Shown in pieces: positions 40,873-50,688 of a stretch of 64,000 nt of DNA; the stretch's first letter is position 1, and each line of letters opens with the position of its first letter. Source of the DNA: Pseudoalteromonas sp. 0303 (GTDB lineage: Bacteria; Pseudomonadota; Gammaproteobacteria; Enterobacterales; Alteromonadaceae); assembly GCF_013349995.1 (NCBI RefSeq), contig NZ_JABVXF010000006.1, positions 73,042 through 137,041 on the forward strand, in the 5' to 3' direction. The notes beneath the pieces were generated by a model that was given only the letters and a program-made list of their open reading frames with translations, was not told the origin of the DNA and did not search any database. The translations under genes and the position numbers were made by a program.

Positions 40873-42474
40873 ATGAAGTTACAAAGCATTCGCGTCAAAA
40901 GTTCTTTGCCTATTGTACTGCTCGGCATTGCTATCGTCATTTTAATTGCTGGCTATACCTATCTAATTAACCTTCAAAAAGAAGCGATTGATGCACAATC
41001 AGAACGCTTCTTAAATGCGGTCTCTGTGGTTGTTAATGCTGACCGAGACCTATACCAAGCTAAAGTCGCAGAGCTGCACCTGGTTACCCAAATGAAAGGG
41101 GATAAAGGCCAACTTACTGACCATCAAGAAAATGCCGAACAGGTTAAAGACCGTTTCAAGCAATATTTATCTTATATGTCGCCATACTCTGAGGTGACTG
41201 GTCAGTTTCGTAACTTTGATAGCGCATTTGACGCTTGGTATGCAGCATCAACAGCTCATATTAATAACCCAGCAAATGCTTCACAAAAGCAAGCGTCTGA
41301 GCAAAGCTTTTCAGCACTACGTGATATTTTAGATAAAGCCGGAGAAGCTGCAGACAAAACCTCTCAAGCAGAGACAGAAAAGCTGATGGATAAAGTAATA
41401 GGCTTTAAAGTGATGCTTATGGTGATGATTGCTGTGGTTTTAGCTGTTGCTGGTTGGTTTAGTTATTTTGTGCCGCGCCAGCTTACAAAACAAATTAACT
41501 TTGTCACAGAGCGGATTAACGAGATAGCCTCTGGAGATGGTGATTTAACAGGTCGTATCAATGTTAAAACGCAAGATGAGTTTGCCGAGTTAGCAACTGC
41601 ATTTAATCGCTTTTTAGATAATCTGCAGCAGTTAATCAAAGATATTTTAGAGCAAGCGAAAGAGCTACATAATCTAGGCAACGATTTAGATAACTTTGCA
41701 AATCAAAACCATCAAGTTAACCAAAAGCTTAGCCAAGCTTCTGAGTCGATAGTCAGTGCTGTACATGAAATGAGTGTAGCAAGTCGCGAAGTAGCTAATG
41801 TGGCGCAAAACTCATCTCACGAAGCCGATAATTCGCAGCAGCTAGCTAAACAAGGTTTAGCTGCGGTTGATAATTCAAGCCGTAAAATTATTGCGCTATC
41901 AGACAACATGGAGCATGCCAGCCAGCGTTCAACTGAGTTGCAACAAAGCTCAGACAACATTGCTAAAGTGCTTGAAGTTATTCGTGCTATTGCCGAGCAA
42001 ACTAACCTACTTGCACTGAATGCAGCAATTGAAGCGGCCCGCGCCGGAGAACAAGGGCGAGGCTTTGCGGTAGTAGCTGATGAGGTTCGTACCCTTGCAA
42101 CTCGCACGCAAGAGAGTACTAATGATATTCAAACTATGGTGGAGCAGTTTGCAACTAGCGTTGAGCAGTCACTGCAAGCTATTAACAGTGGTAAGCGCTA
42201 TGCCGATGAAGCGGTTGAGTCATTCACACAAACCAATGATGTGCTTAACTCAATGCAAGAGTCATCAGTTAAGGTAAATGATATGGCGATGCAGACAGCG
42301 CAAGCGACTGAAGAGCAAACTGCTGTAGCAGATGAAATTAGTCAAAATTTATCAGACCTAAATGATCAAACCCAACAAGGGGGCGGCTTAGCAAGTTCAA
42401 CACAAGAAGTGGCTAATCGTATGAACCAACTCACTGATGAGCTCAATCATTTAGTGAATCGATTTAAAGTCTAA
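40873..42474 (+). CDS. Methyl-accepting chemotaxis protein
   Basis: A 533-residue chemoreceptor. A transmembrane helix near 13-32 and another near 183-203 flank a helical periplasmic sensor of about 150 residues that resembles a four-helix bundle; a HAMP domain ([23 protein letters not shown] region) and the cytoplasmic signalling domain follow, with the conserved hairpin tip [18 protein letters not shown] and [20 protein letters not shown]. The ligand is unknown. No other chemotaxis gene is close. The ribosome-binding site TAGGATA precedes ATG 40873. Confidence 0.92.
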   Translation: MKLQSIRVKSSLPIVLLGIAIVILIAGYTYLINLQKEAIDAQSERFLNAVSVVVNADRDLYQAKVAELHLVTQMKGDKGQLTDHQENAEQVKDRFKQYLSYMSPYSEVTGQFRNFDSAFDAWYAASTAHINNPANASQKQASEQSFSALRDILDKAGEAADKTSQAETEKLMDKVIGFKVMLMVMIAVVLAVAGWFSYFVPRQLTKQINFVTERINEIASGDGDLTGRINVKTQDEFAELATAFNRFLDNLQQLIKDILEQAKELHNLGNDLDNFANQNHQVNQKLSQASESIVSAVHEMSVASREVANVAQNSSHEADNSQQLAKQGLAAVDNSSRKIIALSDNMEHASQRSTELQQSSDNIAKVLEVIRAIAEQTNLLALNAAIEAARAGEQGRGFAVVADEVRTLATRTQESTNDIQTMVEQFATSVEQSLQAINSGKRYADEAVESFTQTNDVLNSMQESSVKVNDMAMQTAQATEEQTAVADEISQNLSDLNDQTQQGGGLASSTQEVANRMNQLTDELNHLVNRFKV

Positions 42475-42486
42475 TCATAAGCCAAC

Positions 42487-42513
42487 AAAAAAGGGCTCAA
42501 TGAGCCCTTTTTT
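42487..42513. terminator. Bidirectional terminator between chemoreceptor and speE
   Basis: AAAAAAGGGCTCA and TGAGCCCTTTTTT are a 13-bp inverted repeat separated by one base, with A/T runs on both sides. Confidence 0.92.
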
Positions 42514-42530
42514 ACATCTTACTAAAACGC

Positions 42531-43394
42531 TTACTTTTTCTCAAAAGCACGTTTCATATAATTTGGTGTCGCTAATGCGCCGTGGTGAATACCTGCATTA
42601 TAGTACTCTGTGCTTTGCGCCAGTGTATTTGCATCATCTTCACGAAACCCTGCGAATGCTTCTGACTTACGAGCAAGGGTTACTGACCATAAACCGCTTG
42701 GGTAAATTGGCTGTGGGAAAGGCAGCGTTTGTAGGTCAACAAAACCTACTTCTGTCATTGCATCACGCATTTCTACTAATAGTGGCATATGCATAAGTGG
42801 GGATTCACTTTGCTGAATCAAGATGCCACCCGGACGAAGTGCAGTTAAACAGCTAGTATAGAAAGCGTGGTTGAATAAGCCTTCGCCCGGACCAACTGGA
42901 TCTGTTCCATCAACAATTACTACATCGATTGATTCTGGCGCCGCTTCACGCATGTACTTGATGCCGTCGTCAAACATCACTGTTGCGCGAGGATCTTGGT
43001 TTGATTCACACAGCTCAGGGAAGTATTTAAGTGACATTTGTGTCACGACTTCGTCGATATCAATTTGCGTTACGCTCTCAACACCTGGGTGTTTTAAAAC
43101 TTCGCGTAAAGTACCGCAGTCACCACCACCAATGATCACCACATTTTTTGGATTTGGGTGTGCAAGCAATGCCGGATGGCTGATCATCTCGTGATAAAAA
43201 AAGTTTTCACGGCTACTTACCATAGTACAACCGTCAATAATCATCAGATTACCGAAGTCAGTTGTTTCGTACATTTCTACTTTTTGAAATGGCGATTGCT
43301 GTTCATCAAGCTTTTTAGTAATGCGTAATGAAAAGGCACTACCATCACGGTCACTAATTTCAGTGAACCAGTTGTTTTGATCTAAATTAGCCAT
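42531..43394 (-). CDS. speE: Spermidine synthase
   Basis: Transfers the aminopropyl group from decarboxylated SAM to putrescine. The 287-residue protein fits E. coli SpeE (288). Motifs: NLMIIDGCTMVSSRENFFYHEM, VVIIGGGDCGTLREVLKHP (nucleotide loop), VDGTDPVGPGEGLF with the catalytic aspartate, and QSESPLMH. The start at ATG 43394 (MANLDQNNWFTE) fits the family; a longer frame from 43436 has an atypical N-terminus. It is divergent from speA across about 200 bases, so putrescine supply and spermidine formation may share control. Confidence 0.95.
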   Translation of the reverse strand: MANLDQNNWFTEISDRDGSAFSLRITKKLDEQQSPFQKVEMYETTDFGNLMIIDGCTMVSSRENFFYHEMISHPALLAHPNPKNVVIIGGGDCGTLREVLKHPGVESVTQIDIDEVVTQMSLKYFPELCESNQDPRATVMFDDGIKYMREAAPESIDVVIVDGTDPVGPGEGLFNHAFYTSCLTALRPGGILIQQSESPLMHMPLLVEMRDAMTEVGFVDLQTLPFPQPIYPSGLWSVTLARKSEAFAGFREDDANTLAQSTEYYNAGIHHGALATPNYMKRAFEKK

Positions 43395-43592
43395 CTTGCT
43401 TATACACTTTTGGTTAATGGTAAAAAAGGGGGGCAATTTTGCCAGTGCTTGACCAATTGCTCAATCAAATTTTAATCAGTATAGCGAATATTTTTTATCA
43501 CTTTGGCATATAGCGCAATTTTTGTTAGCGTGGTCAGCCCTAGCGTATTAAAATGTGCGTTTATATTTAATGAAATTACAGAAGACATTGCC

Positions 43593-45473
43593 ATGACTTG
43601 GGGTTTAGACAAAGCACGCGATACATACAATGTTGCTCATTGGAGTGACGGTTACTTTGACATTAACGCACAAGGTGAGCTGGTGGCTTACCCTGATGGC
43701 GATCAAACAAAAGCTGCGGTGTCTTTATCTGAACTAACCGAGCAATTCAAAAAGCAAGGTCTTACTTTACCTGTACTAGTACGCTTTACCGACATTTTAC
43801 AAAATCGTGTTGATACCCTAACGAGTGCTTTTACCAAAGCCTGTAATGCCCGTGAATACCAAGGTAGTTATACCTGTGTTTACCCAATCAAGGTTAACCA
43901 GCAGCGCTCAGTGGTCAGTAAACTACTTGCCCATCCAAGTGGTTTAGTAGGCCTTGAAGCCGGCTCAAAGCCTGAACTTATGGCGATTTTAGGTGTAGCA
44001 CAAGAGCCAATTACCATTGTTTGTAATGGTTACAAAGACAGTGAGTTTTTACGTTTAGCCTGTATCGGTCAAGGCATGGGCCATAAAGTTCATATTGTTG
44101 TAGAAAAACTATCTGAACTAACCACCTTATTGGCTGAAATAGATGACTTAGGTATTGAGCCATCAATCGGTATTCGCATTCGCTTAAACTCGGTAGGTAA
44201 AGGTAAATGGCAAAACACCGGTGGTGAAAAAGGCAAATTTGGCTTAACTGCTGGCCAAGTACTTTCTGCAGTTGAGCTACTTAAGTCGCGTAATAAACTT
44301 CATTTAATGCAACTAGTGCATTTTCATATTGGCTCACAAATAGCCAATATCCGTGATATTCATCGAGCACTGCGTGAATGTGCTCGCCATTTTGCAGAGT
44401 TAACGCAGTTAGGCGTGCCACTTAATACAGTTGATGTCGGTGGCGGTTTAGGTGTTGATTACGAAGGCTCTGGTTCACGTAGTTCGTGTTCAATGAACTA
44501 CAGTGTTGATGAATATGCACGTAATGTAGTGAATGCATTTGCTGAAGTATGCCAACAACATGATCTTAAACACCCTGCGATTATTACTGAATCAGGCCGT
44601 GCGTTAACAGCGCACCACGCAGTATTAATTACAGATGTTATTGATGTTGAGCGTGCACCTAACCATGCGAATCCAACGGCGCCTGAGGCAGACAGCGTAT
44701 TAGTGCTCGATGAAATGTGGCAGTGCTTACAGCGTTTAACGCCGCGTATGGCACTAGAAATTTATCATGATGCAATGCATCTATTTAGTGAAGCCCATGA
44801 CCAATATGTGCATGGCCTACTCACTATGCTTGAATGGGCAAAGCTTGAGCAGCTGTATTTCACCATTTTACACCGTGTTCGTGCATCCCTCAGCGAAAAT
44901 GCCCGTGCCCACCGTGAAGTGTTAGATGATTTAAACGAAAAGCTGGCCGATAAGCTATTCGTTAATTTCTCATTATTCCAATCACTGCCTGATGTCTGGG
45001 GTATTCAGCAGTTATTCCCTGTGATGCCTGTTGAAAACCTTCATCAGCCATTAACGCAGCGCGCTATTATTCAAGACATTACTTGTGACTCTGATGGACA
45101 AATTCGTAACTATGTTGAAGGTACAGGTATTGAGAGTAGTTTACCTATTCCTGAGTACAAGCAAGGTCAGCAATACCACATTGCCATGTTCTTAGTGGGC
45201 GCGTATCAAGAAATTTTAGGTGATTTACATAACCTGTTCGGCGACACAGATTCAGTGCATGTTGAGCTTACTGAAGCGGGTTATCAGCTGACTAACGCAA
45301 TTAAAGGTGACAGCGTTAAGGACGTATTAAAGTTTGTTGATTATGATAGCGACATTCTTGCTGAAAACTTTGCAAAACGGGTTAACTCACTGGCAATTGA
45401 TGAGCAATCTAAGGCACAATATTTGTCAGAACTAAATGCAGGCCTTGCTGGCTATACGTATTTTGAAGATTAA
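43593..45473 (+). CDS. speA: Biosynthetic arginine decarboxylase
   Basis: Decarboxylates arginine to agmatine, the entry to putrescine. The 626-residue fold-type III PLP enzyme shows YPIKVNQQRSVVSKLL with the PLP lysine, LVHFHIGSQIANI, VDVGGGLGVDYEG and ITESGRALTAHHAVL. The start at ATG 43593 (MTWGLDKARDTYNVAHWS) matches the family; the upstream open frame is not used. An acyltransferase gene follows after 21 bases and may be in the same transcript. Agmatinase (speB) is not in the window. Confidence 0.95.
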   Translation: MTWGLDKARDTYNVAHWSDGYFDINAQGELVAYPDGDQTKAAVSLSELTEQFKKQGLTLPVLVRFTDILQNRVDTLTSAFTKACNAREYQGSYTCVYPIKVNQQRSVVSKLLAHPSGLVGLEAGSKPELMAILGVAQEPITIVCNGYKDSEFLRLACIGQGMGHKVHIVVEKLSELTTLLAEIDDLGIEPSIGIRIRLNSVGKGKWQNTGGEKGKFGLTAGQVLSAVELLKSRNKLHLMQLVHFHIGSQIANIRDIHRALRECARHFAELTQLGVPLNTVDVGGGLGVDYEGSGSRSSCSMNYSVDEYARNVVNAFAEVCQQHDLKHPAIITESGRALTAHHAVLITDVIDVERAPNHANPTAPEADSVLVLDEMWQCLQRLTPRMALEIYHDAMHLFSEAHDQYVHGLLTMLEWAKLEQLYFTILHRVRASLSENARAHREVLDDLNEKLADKLFVNFSLFQSLPDVWGIQQLFPVMPVENLHQPLTQRAIIQDITCDSDGQIRNYVEGTGIESSLPIPEYKQGQQYHIAMFLVGAYQEILGDLHNLFGDTDSVHVELTEAGYQLTNAIKGDSVKDVLKFVDYDSDILAENFAKRVNSLAIDEQSKAQYLSELNAGLAGYTYFED

Positions 45474-45494
45474 GCATTAAAGGAATAAGTAGTA

Positions 45495-46373
45495 ATGTCC
45501 ATGATCCGTTGTGTGTTCAGTTTTATATTTTACACCCTCAATACACTTTTTTGGTTTGTGCCCATCTTTATTTGTGGCGTGATTAAACTGATCCCAATTA
45601 AGCCTCTACAAAAAGCAATGAGTTGGATAGCTAAGCAATGCGCCACTATGTGGGTGAGTTGCAACAGCATCAATCAAAACATATTTGCTTCATATAAGCT
45701 AAACGTGACAGGTCTTGAGCAACTAAAAGCGAAAGACTGGTACTTGGTGATCGCAAATCATCAAAGCTGGGTAGATATCGTTGTAATGCAACGCGTGTTT
45801 AATCGCCGCATACCGTTTTTAAACTTTTTCTTGAAAAAAGAGCTAATCTACGTTCCTTTTTTAGGCCTTGCTTGGTGGGCATTGGATTTCCCATTTATGA
45901 CTCGCACGAGTAAAGCTCAGTTAAAGAAAAACCCTAAATTGCGTGGTAAAGACTTAGAAACCACGCGCAAAGCTTGTGAAAAATTCAAAGAAATGCCAGT
46001 AAGTATCGTTAACTTTGTTGAAGGTACGCGTTTTACAGAGCAAAAGCACTCGCGTCAAAATAGTCCTTTTGAGCACTTATTAAAGCCAAAAGCGGGTGGT
46101 GTTGCGTTTGTTATGCAAGCAATGGGTGAGCAAATTTCCAAAGTGGTCAATGTCACTATTCATTACCCTGGTGGTATTCCTAGCTTTGTGGACTTTGCCA
46201 GTGGTCGTGTAAAAGAAGTCGAAGTGCGAGTAGAAGTGATGGAAGTAAGCCCTAATTTAATCGGTGATTACACTGGTGATGCTGAGTTTAGAGTTAACTT
46301 TCAAGCTGAATTAAACCGCATTTGGAATGAAAAAAACCAGCAGCTAGCCGAGTTAGAAGCAAAAACGCAGTAG
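45495..46373 (+). CDS. Lysophospholipid (1-acylglycerol-3-phosphate) acyltransferase, YihG-like, copy 1
   Basis: A 292-residue membrane-bound acyltransferase. An N-terminal hydrophobic segment (about 5-32) anchors it; the PlsC motifs are NHQSWVDIVVMQ (H-x4-D catalytic pair) and FVEGTRFTEQKHS. It resembles YihG/YihG-like acyltransferases that set the sn-2 acyl chain of phosphatidic acid. The next gene is a paralogue, 28 bases away, and an MscS-type channel follows; the three form one membrane-related unit behind speA. Confidence 0.88.
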   Translation: MSMIRCVFSFIFYTLNTLFWFVPIFICGVIKLIPIKPLQKAMSWIAKQCATMWVSCNSINQNIFASYKLNVTGLEQLKAKDWYLVIANHQSWVDIVVMQRVFNRRIPFLNFFLKKELIYVPFLGLAWWALDFPFMTRTSKAQLKKNPKLRGKDLETTRKACEKFKEMPVSIVNFVEGTRFTEQKHSRQNSPFEHLLKPKAGGVAFVMQAMGEQISKVVNVTIHYPGGIPSFVDFASGRVKEVEVRVEVMEVSPNLIGDYTGDAEFRVNFQAELNRIWNEKNQQLAELEAKTQ

Positions 46374-46401
46374 TATTGCTAACGCAGTCGAGAGCACACA
46401 T

Positions 46402-47325
46402 ATGTTAAAGAAATTTTTACCTAATTGGTTAACAGGCGTTCTAGTGAGCATTGTCTTGTTTGCTAATGTAATTATCTGGGGCACACTAGTGCTGCTCTTT
46501 GGTGTGCTTAAATTAATACTGCCGTTTAAAGTGGTTAGCGACATTCTTCATGCGGCCTATCGCGGTTGGTGTAAAGGTAACCGTTTAGCTTTGTGGTTAG
46601 GTTGCCCCACAATAGATGTTGATATTAAAGGCAAAGTCAGTACAAATGGTTGGTACTTACTTATCTCTAATCACATGAGTTGGTTAGACATTGTTGTTCT
46701 AAGTGCGATTGATGTTTTACCCGCGCCAAAGTTCTTTTTAAAAGATGAGCTGAAGTATGTGCCATTCATTGGCACTGGCGCATGGGCTATGGGTATGCCT
46801 TTTATGAAGCGGGTGAGCAAAGCGCAACTGGCAAAAAATCCTAAGCTGAAAGGGCTCGATGTTGAGCGCACTAAGCGTAGTTGCCGCGACTTTCGTAATC
46901 ACCCGACAACCATTATCAACTTTGTTGAAGGCACGCGCTTTACAAGTCAAAAGCACAGTAAGCAAAATAGTCCTTTTACTTACCTTTTAAAACCCAAAGC
47001 AGGCGGTATAGCATTTGCTCTTGAGGTGTTAGGTGAGCAATTTGATGCATTATTAAATACCTCGATTATTTATCAGGGCGAGGGCGACCATATTTGCCGT
47101 AACCTGATGCGTGGCCGTTTAAACGTGATTAAAGTTGAAGTGCACGTACAAGCAATTAGCGCAGAGATGATTGGTGATTATCAGCATGACCGTGCATTTA
47201 GAACGGCTTTCCAACAACATATTAATGAGTTGTGGTTACAAAAAGATGCTCAGCTACTAACTTATCACCAAGCTCAGCAAGCTGAGTACCTTGCTACCAT
47301 CAATAAGGAGATTGAAGCGCCATGA
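46402..47325 (+). CDS. Lysophospholipid acyltransferase, YihG-like, copy 2
   Basis: A 307-residue paralogue of the upstream gene with the same layout: an N-terminal transmembrane segment (about 10-38), NHMSWLDIVVL with the catalytic H-x4-D, and FVEGTRFTSQKHSKQNSPF. Tandem duplication with divergence is evident, and the two may differ in acyl-chain preference. Its TGA stop overlaps the ATG of the mechanosensitive channel gene (ATGA), so it is translationally coupled to it. Confidence 0.88.
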   Translation: MLKKFLPNWLTGVLVSIVLFANVIIWGTLVLLFGVLKLILPFKVVSDILHAAYRGWCKGNRLALWLGCPTIDVDIKGKVSTNGWYLLISNHMSWLDIVVLSAIDVLPAPKFFLKDELKYVPFIGTGAWAMGMPFMKRVSKAQLAKNPKLKGLDVERTKRSCRDFRNHPTTIINFVEGTRFTSQKHSKQNSPFTYLLKPKAGGIAFALEVLGEQFDALLNTSIIYQGEGDHICRNLMRGRLNVIKVEVHVQAISAEMIGDYQHDRAFRTAFQQHINELWLQKDAQLLTYHQAQQAEYLATINKEIEAP

Positions 47326-48572
47326 AGCAAACTCACCTACAAGAGTTGGTGATGCCTTGGTTTGAATCAATGCCAGACGCGGCGCTAATAAGTGCATTAA
47401 CCGCTACAGCTATCGGTGTTGGCTCATTACTAATAATTTACATGTTTACCCGTCGCTTATTACTGCCGGGTATTCAAAAGGTTGTTACACGCCTGTCTCC
47501 TGAGCGCATTGGTGCGCTTACACCTATGCTCAATAAACTGAATCGTCGTTTTGCGGGGATATTGTGCTGCGTACTGTATTTGGCAACCTTTGATTATGTA
47601 TATCCAGTTCATGATGTCGCTGCGTTGGTACTTAAAACCGTAGGCCAAGTTGCATTGATCATTTATGGTGGCTTCATTTTAAGTAGTGTGGTGAGCATTG
47701 CTGGTGGCATCTATAACCAACTTGATTTTGCCCGCGATATTCCGATTCAGGGTTTGATCCAAGTTGTAAAACTTATCACTTTTATGGTTTGCGCCATTCT
47801 CATTGTGAGCATTTTGCTAGAGAAGTCGCCAACTTATATTCTCTCTGGCTTTGGTGCGATAGCGGCGGTGACCTTACTCGTATTTAAAGACACCATTTTG
47901 GGCTTTGTCGCCAGTATTCAAATTGCAGCTAACCGATTAGTGACTTATGGCGATTGGATCCAAGTGGATAGCTATGGCGCGGATGGCGAGGTTATCGACC
48001 TTGGCTTAAATACGGTAAAAGTACGTAACTGGGATAACACTATCACAACCATTCCGACCTATATGCTAGTTGCTGGGTCATTTAAAAACTGGCGTGGTAT
48101 GCAAGAGTCGGGTGGTCGTCGTATCAAGCGTGCTTTAAACATTGATATGAACAGTATTCGTTTGGTTGATGATGCGTTTCGAGAGCAAATTGATGCTGCT
48201 ATTCCACTTAACGACTATATTCGTGTTTCAAGCTTGCCCGATCCGGTGACAAACCTTGGCTTGTTCCGTCGTTATGCTGAAGGTTACTTAAAACAACATG
48301 AGAAAATTAATCGTGATTTGACCTTAATGGTACGTGAGCTACAGCCGATGAATCACGGCTTACCTATTGAGTTTTACTGCTTTAGTGAAGATAAGCGCTG
48401 GATTTCATACGAGCACTTGCAAGCAGAGATTATGGATCACCTGCTTGCTGTGCTACCAATCTTTGGACTCAGACCATATCAAAGTGTTACTGGGCAGTTA
48501 AGTACAAGCGAAGCTCAAACAGGGCTAAAACCAAGTATCAAGGTTGCTAACCCTGTGCGCGAAAAAACTTAA
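47322..48572 (+). CDS. Mechanosensitive ion channel, MscS family (YbdG-like)
   Basis: A 416-residue inner-membrane channel. Several N-terminal transmembrane helices (within about 20-185) lead into the MscS pore/beta domain, with GFGAIAAVTLLVFKDTILGF and YGDWIQVDSYGADGEVIDLG, then ITTIPTYMLVAGSFKNW and a C-terminal cytoplasmic region. Length and pattern fit E. coli YbdG (415), which protects against hypo-osmotic shock at low conductance. It is coupled to the acyltransferase upstream, suggesting a link with membrane lipid make-up. Its stop overlaps the convergent chrA-like stop in the tetramer TTAA. Confidence 0.9.
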   Translation: MKQTHLQELVMPWFESMPDAALISALTATAIGVGSLLIIYMFTRRLLLPGIQKVVTRLSPERIGALTPMLNKLNRRFAGILCCVLYLATFDYVYPVHDVAALVLKTVGQVALIIYGGFILSSVVSIAGGIYNQLDFARDIPIQGLIQVVKLITFMVCAILIVSILLEKSPTYILSGFGAIAAVTLLVFKDTILGFVASIQIAANRLVTYGDWIQVDSYGADGEVIDLGLNTVKVRNWDNTITTIPTYMLVAGSFKNWRGMQESGGRRIKRALNIDMNSIRLVDDAFREQIDAAIPLNDYIRVSSLPDPVTNLGLFRRYAEGYLKQHEKINRDLTLMVRELQPMNHGLPIEFYCFSEDKRWISYEHLQAEIMDHLLAVLPIFGLRPYQSVTGQLSTSEAQTGLKPSIKVANPVREKT

Positions 48573-49705
48573 AACTGACTAACTAGCACGCTCAGTGCAA
48601 AAAAGCCTAACAATAGCCACCAAATAGGTGGCTTTGCCATTCTTAGCCACGTAAATGCTGCAATGACTAAAGCTACTTGCCACAAATTTTGCACTGCCGA
48701 TTGCCAAATAGGTGAATAAAGGGCGGCAGCTAAAAAGCCCACTACGGCCGCATTTAACGCTGCAATACTGCCCGCAAAGCGAGGCTTATCAGCCAGCTGT
48801 AGCCAGCTTTTCATAAAGGCTAACATCAATAAAAAGCCCGGTAAGAAAATCATGATGGTCGCGACAATCGCACCTATAAGTGGTGTATTCGGCGACACTT
48901 GTGCGCCTAAGTATGTAGCTATTGTGAACATCGGTCCAGGTATGGCCTGAGCACTGGCATAAGCAGATAAAAACTGCTCGGTTTCAAGGCTTGGCACGCC
49001 AGCTTGTAAAATGGGTAACACAACGTGGCCGCCACCAAAGACCATAGCACCAGTTTGGTAAAATGGGGCAAACAAAGAAAACCCTTCGCCTAAAGGCAAA
49101 AAGCTAATCAGTAACAAGACGGTAAATAAACAAAGCGGTAACCAAGCAATTTTCACAGGTTTATGTTCTTGGTTCTCTGGTAGTTTAAGCTGAGGATAAA
49201 ACCAACCTATGGCCGCAGCCGCAACCAGTACTAAAATTTGACTCGATAACTGTGAGAACACAATCAGTGCAATCGTGCTTAATACCGCGATAAGCTTGTG
49301 TAAGTGATTTTTGCAAAAGCTCATTGCCATGCTGTATGTCGCATCGGCAACAATCACCACAGCAAAGAGTTTAAGCCCAGCAATGACCGCAAAGTAAATA
49401 TCACCAAACTGGTGAGCGCTAAGAGCCAAAAAGAACATAATTAAAAATGAGGGCAGGGTAAAGCCAACAAATGCACACAGGCCTCCCAGTATTCCTCCTT
49501 TTTCAACCCCCATTGCAAAGCTAACTTGGCTTGAACCAGGGCCCGGTAAAGCTTGGCTTAGGCTAATCAATTGCGCATAGCGCTCTGCAGAAAGCCATTT
49601 TAAATTATCAACAAAGTGGCGCTTAAAATAACCAAGGTGTGCCGCAGGACCGCCAAAGCTCATACAGCCTAATAAAAAGAATTGTTTAAAGATGATAAAT
49701 AACAT
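48569..49705 (-). CDS. chrA: Chromate transporter family protein (ChrA-like)
   Basis: A 378-residue inner-membrane protein with about ten hydrophobic segments and the two-fold CHR domain repeat: FFLLGCMSFGGPAAHLGYF with SQALPGPGSSQ in the first half and GAMVFGGGHVVLP with AQAIPGPMFTIATYLG in the second. These motifs define long-chain ChrA, usually linked to chromate efflux. The start at ATG 49705 (MLFIIFKQFF) begins the first helix; the longer frame from 49780 would add a polar region that overlaps the divergent promoter. No chromate reductase or regulator is adjacent, so chromate as substrate is only by family. Confidence 0.88.
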   Translation of the reverse strand: MLFIIFKQFFLLGCMSFGGPAAHLGYFKRHFVDNLKWLSAERYAQLISLSQALPGPGSSQVSFAMGVEKGGILGGLCAFVGFTLPSFLIMFFLALSAHQFGDIYFAVIAGLKLFAVVIVADATYSMAMSFCKNHLHKLIAVLSTIALIVFSQLSSQILVLVAAAAIGWFYPQLKLPENQEHKPVKIAWLPLCLFTVLLLISFLPLGEGFSLFAPFYQTGAMVFGGGHVVLPILQAGVPSLETEQFLSAYASAQAIPGPMFTIATYLGAQVSPNTPLIGAIVATIMIFLPGFLLMLAFMKSWLQLADKPRFAGSIAALNAAVVGFLAAALYSPIWQSAVQNLWQVALVIAAFTWLRMAKPPIWWLLLGFFALSVLVSQF

Positions 49706-49816
49706 TACCGTTGCCGTTACAGGGTGATAGTTTCTATTATGACAAAATTGTATGACATTTTTGTGGTTTTTATGACACAAGGCCGTCTACAATATAGAGA
49801 ACGAGTGAACGTAGTT

Positions 49817-50608
49817 ATGAGTATCACTATGAAACGCTATATTACCAGTTTATTGTTACTACTTTGCAGCAGCTTTGCACTTGCAACCTCTTTTGAGAAA
49901 GTTGTGGTGGCTGTTGATCATGCGCCTCCTTATGGCATGGTCTCTGAAGATGGTAAAGTCAGTGGCGCAATAGTGGATATTATGCGTGAAATGCAGCGTA
50001 CCTTACCAATCAAGCTTGAATATGTCGCTTGCCCGTTTTCTCGTTGTTTAAAAATGCTCGAGCAAAATGAGCTAGATGTGATGGGCGGGCTTATTCGCAC
50101 TGACGCTCGTGAGCAAAAAATGCAGTTTCTCACCCCGCCATACATGATGCTGTCATCTTCTTTTGTGTTTTATGCAAGAGCTGATAGCGAGCTTGAAATA
50201 AATAGTTATCAAGATTTAGCAGGTAAACGTATTGCAGTAATGCGAGGTGCAGCACACTTTCCTCGTTTTGATAACGATAAAACACTTATTAAAGTTGAAG
50301 CTTTAAGTGAAAATAATGCATTTGAAATGCTATTAAAAAATCGTGTTGAGCTAGTGATTGCTGTTGAGAGCACTGCTGATCATGCCTCTGTATTTCTGCA
50401 GCGACCTTCACAAGAAATCGTAAAAATGCCCTATCGCTATAAAGATATTATTTATGGCCACATTGCCCTAAGTAAACAGTTTGCAAGCTCGGATTTAGCC
50501 GAAAAAATTCAAGAGCGCCTCAATACGCTAGTCCTCAATGGCCGTTTAACAGAATTGGTCAAAAGTTATAACTTACCTCCGGTTACTGCTGTAGCAATCG
50601 ATAAGTAA
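49817..50608 (+). CDS. Periplasmic solute-binding protein (family 3 / PBPb type)
   Basis: The protein has a signal peptide (SLLLLLCSSFALATS, cleavage after ALA) and a bacterial extracellular solute-binding family 3 domain: VVVAVDHAPPYGMVSEDGKVSGAIVDI, DVMGGLIRTDAREQKMQFLTPPYM and LAGKRIAVMRGA. The start could be ATG 49817 or 49829; both keep the signal peptide. No ABC permease or ATPase is linked, so it may work as an orphan receptor or with a distant transporter or chemoreceptor. An amino-acid-like ligand is usual for the family. Confidence 0.83.
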   Translation: MSITMKRYITSLLLLLCSSFALATSFEKVVVAVDHAPPYGMVSEDGKVSGAIVDIMREMQRTLPIKLEYVACPFSRCLKMLEQNELDVMGGLIRTDAREQKMQFLTPPYMMLSSSFVFYARADSELEINSYQDLAGKRIAVMRGAAHFPRFDNDKTLIKVEALSENNAFEMLLKNRVELVIAVESTADHASVFLQRPSQEIVKMPYRYKDIIYGHIALSKQFASSDLAEKIQERLNTLVLNGRLTELVKSYNLPPVTAVAIDK

Positions 50609-50688
50609 CCCCTTCTTCATAGTTTGTTCATAGACGTTCATTCATAATTGTTAACAATTCAATTTGAATAATTGCCATGGAGAGACAC

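Noticed and set aside
43503-43592. N-terminal extension of speA
   Set aside because: The extra residues do not fit the SpeA N-terminus and would lie in the speE-speA promoter region.
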